Source: Proteocatella sp041738345
GTDB taxonomy: Bacteria > Bacillota > Clostridia > Peptostreptococcales > Filifactoraceae
Length of the DNA stretch: 64,000 nucleotides
NCBI GenBank assembly: GCA_041738345.1
Contig: JBGSPX010000006.1
Coordinates: 20,482-84,481 of the forward strand
Reading direction: 5' to 3'
The notes below the pieces were generated by a model. The model saw only the letters and a list, made by a program, of their open reading frames with translations, was not told where the DNA came from and searched no databases. Numbering within the stretch: the stretch's first letter is position 1; each line of letters starts with the position of its first letter. This document shows positions 63,863 to 64,000 of this stretch, in pieces. A program made the position numbers and the translations under genes.

Positions 63863-64000
63863 TGATATAATCCCACTTAAGTAGACATATGAAATAATTA
63901 AATTTCATTTATCTATGGAGGTGGGATTTTATTATGTCTAGAAAATCAAGTTATACTGTTGAAGAAAAAATAAAAGCATGTACCGACTATCTGTCAGGCT
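63863..64000 (+). mobile_element. IS3-family insertion sequence, left end (cut by window)
   Basis: TGATATAATCCCACTTAAGT begins a terminal repeat (63863-63887, ending GTAGACA) like the TG...AGTGGACA ends of IS150-group elements. A ribosome site (GGAGGTGGG) and the start of a transposase reading frame follow. The right end lies outside the window. Confidence 0.75.
63934..64000 (+). CDS. IS3-family transposase OrfA, N-terminal fragment
   Basis: Twenty-two codons to the window edge: MSRKSSYTVEEKIKACTDYL is the usual start of IS150-type OrfA, a helix-turn-helix protein that binds the element ends. GGAGGTGGG lies upstream of ATG 63934. Confidence 0.75.
   Translation, partial: MSRKSSYTVEEKIKACTDYLSG

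Overview
The window is AT-rich DNA from a Gram-positive, low-GC bacterium, most likely an anaerobic member of the Clostridia. The case rests on the motility genes: a FliY-type switch protein with CheC-like repeats, CheC, CheD and CheV, a SigD-type sigma factor, FlbD, FliW-CsrA control, strong AGGAGG ribosome sites and many TTG or GTG starts. The genus cannot be fixed from the sequence.

Layout. 1-5463 is a housekeeping flank: the start of metF (minus strand), cca, an EamA-type transporter, and a tungstate ABC transporter (tupB-tupC-tupA). The tup operon is preceded by a consensus promoter and a leader that can fold into competing helices ending in a terminator. 5464-30003 is one long co-directional flagellar run: a PilZ-like protein, flgB, fliE-fliF-fliG-fliH-fliI-fliJ-fliK, flgD, a flagellar operon protein, flgE, flbD, motA-motB, fliM, cheY, flgC, fliY, the fliO-P-Q-R-flhB-flhA export gate, fliA (sigD), two rod or hook proteins, cheC, cheD and cheV. 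30065-34188 is a mixed segment: a ComFB-domain protein with a ParA ATPase, fliS, a C39-like secreted peptidase and an FtsE-like ATPase. 34245-37991 (minus) holds a chemoreceptor, an FlhB C-domain paralogue (FlhX) and a FliK-like protein. 38096-49701 carries cheA-W-R-B, flgN, flgK, flgL, a DUF6470-like protein, fliW-csrA-fliW and a second chemoreceptor. 49807-52551 (minus) has a FliT-like protein and fliD. 52756-56796 has a TPR-glycosyltransferase and the flagellin.

The most interesting part is 56887-63848, directly behind the flagellin terminator. Six close-packed genes encode a sulfotransferase-fold protein, an APS-kinase-like kinase, a SAM methyltransferase, a PEP-synthase-like enzyme, a class I glutamine amidotransferase-like hydrolase and an NTP-transferase. 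Taken together this set matches the Campylobacter pathway for the O-methyl phosphoramidate decoration: glutamine kinase, phosphoglutamine cytidylyltransferase, gamma-glutamyl-CDP-amidate hydrolase, and CDP-amidate kinase, plus methyltransferase and transferase. Its position suggests that here a phosphoramidate group is put on flagellin or its glycan. The operon is cut off downstream by an IS3-family element that sits just after an orphan Shine-Dalgarno sequence.

Regulation visible in the sequence: a clear SigD promoter and a CsrA-type AGGA hairpin ahead of flagellin, SigD-like promoters ahead of cheA and fliD, and strong intrinsic terminators at the ends of convergent units. Oddities in the motility system include a CheB with Glu at the phospho-acceptor position, a duplicated fliW, flgC moved away from flgB, and no flhF, flhG or flgM at their customary places.
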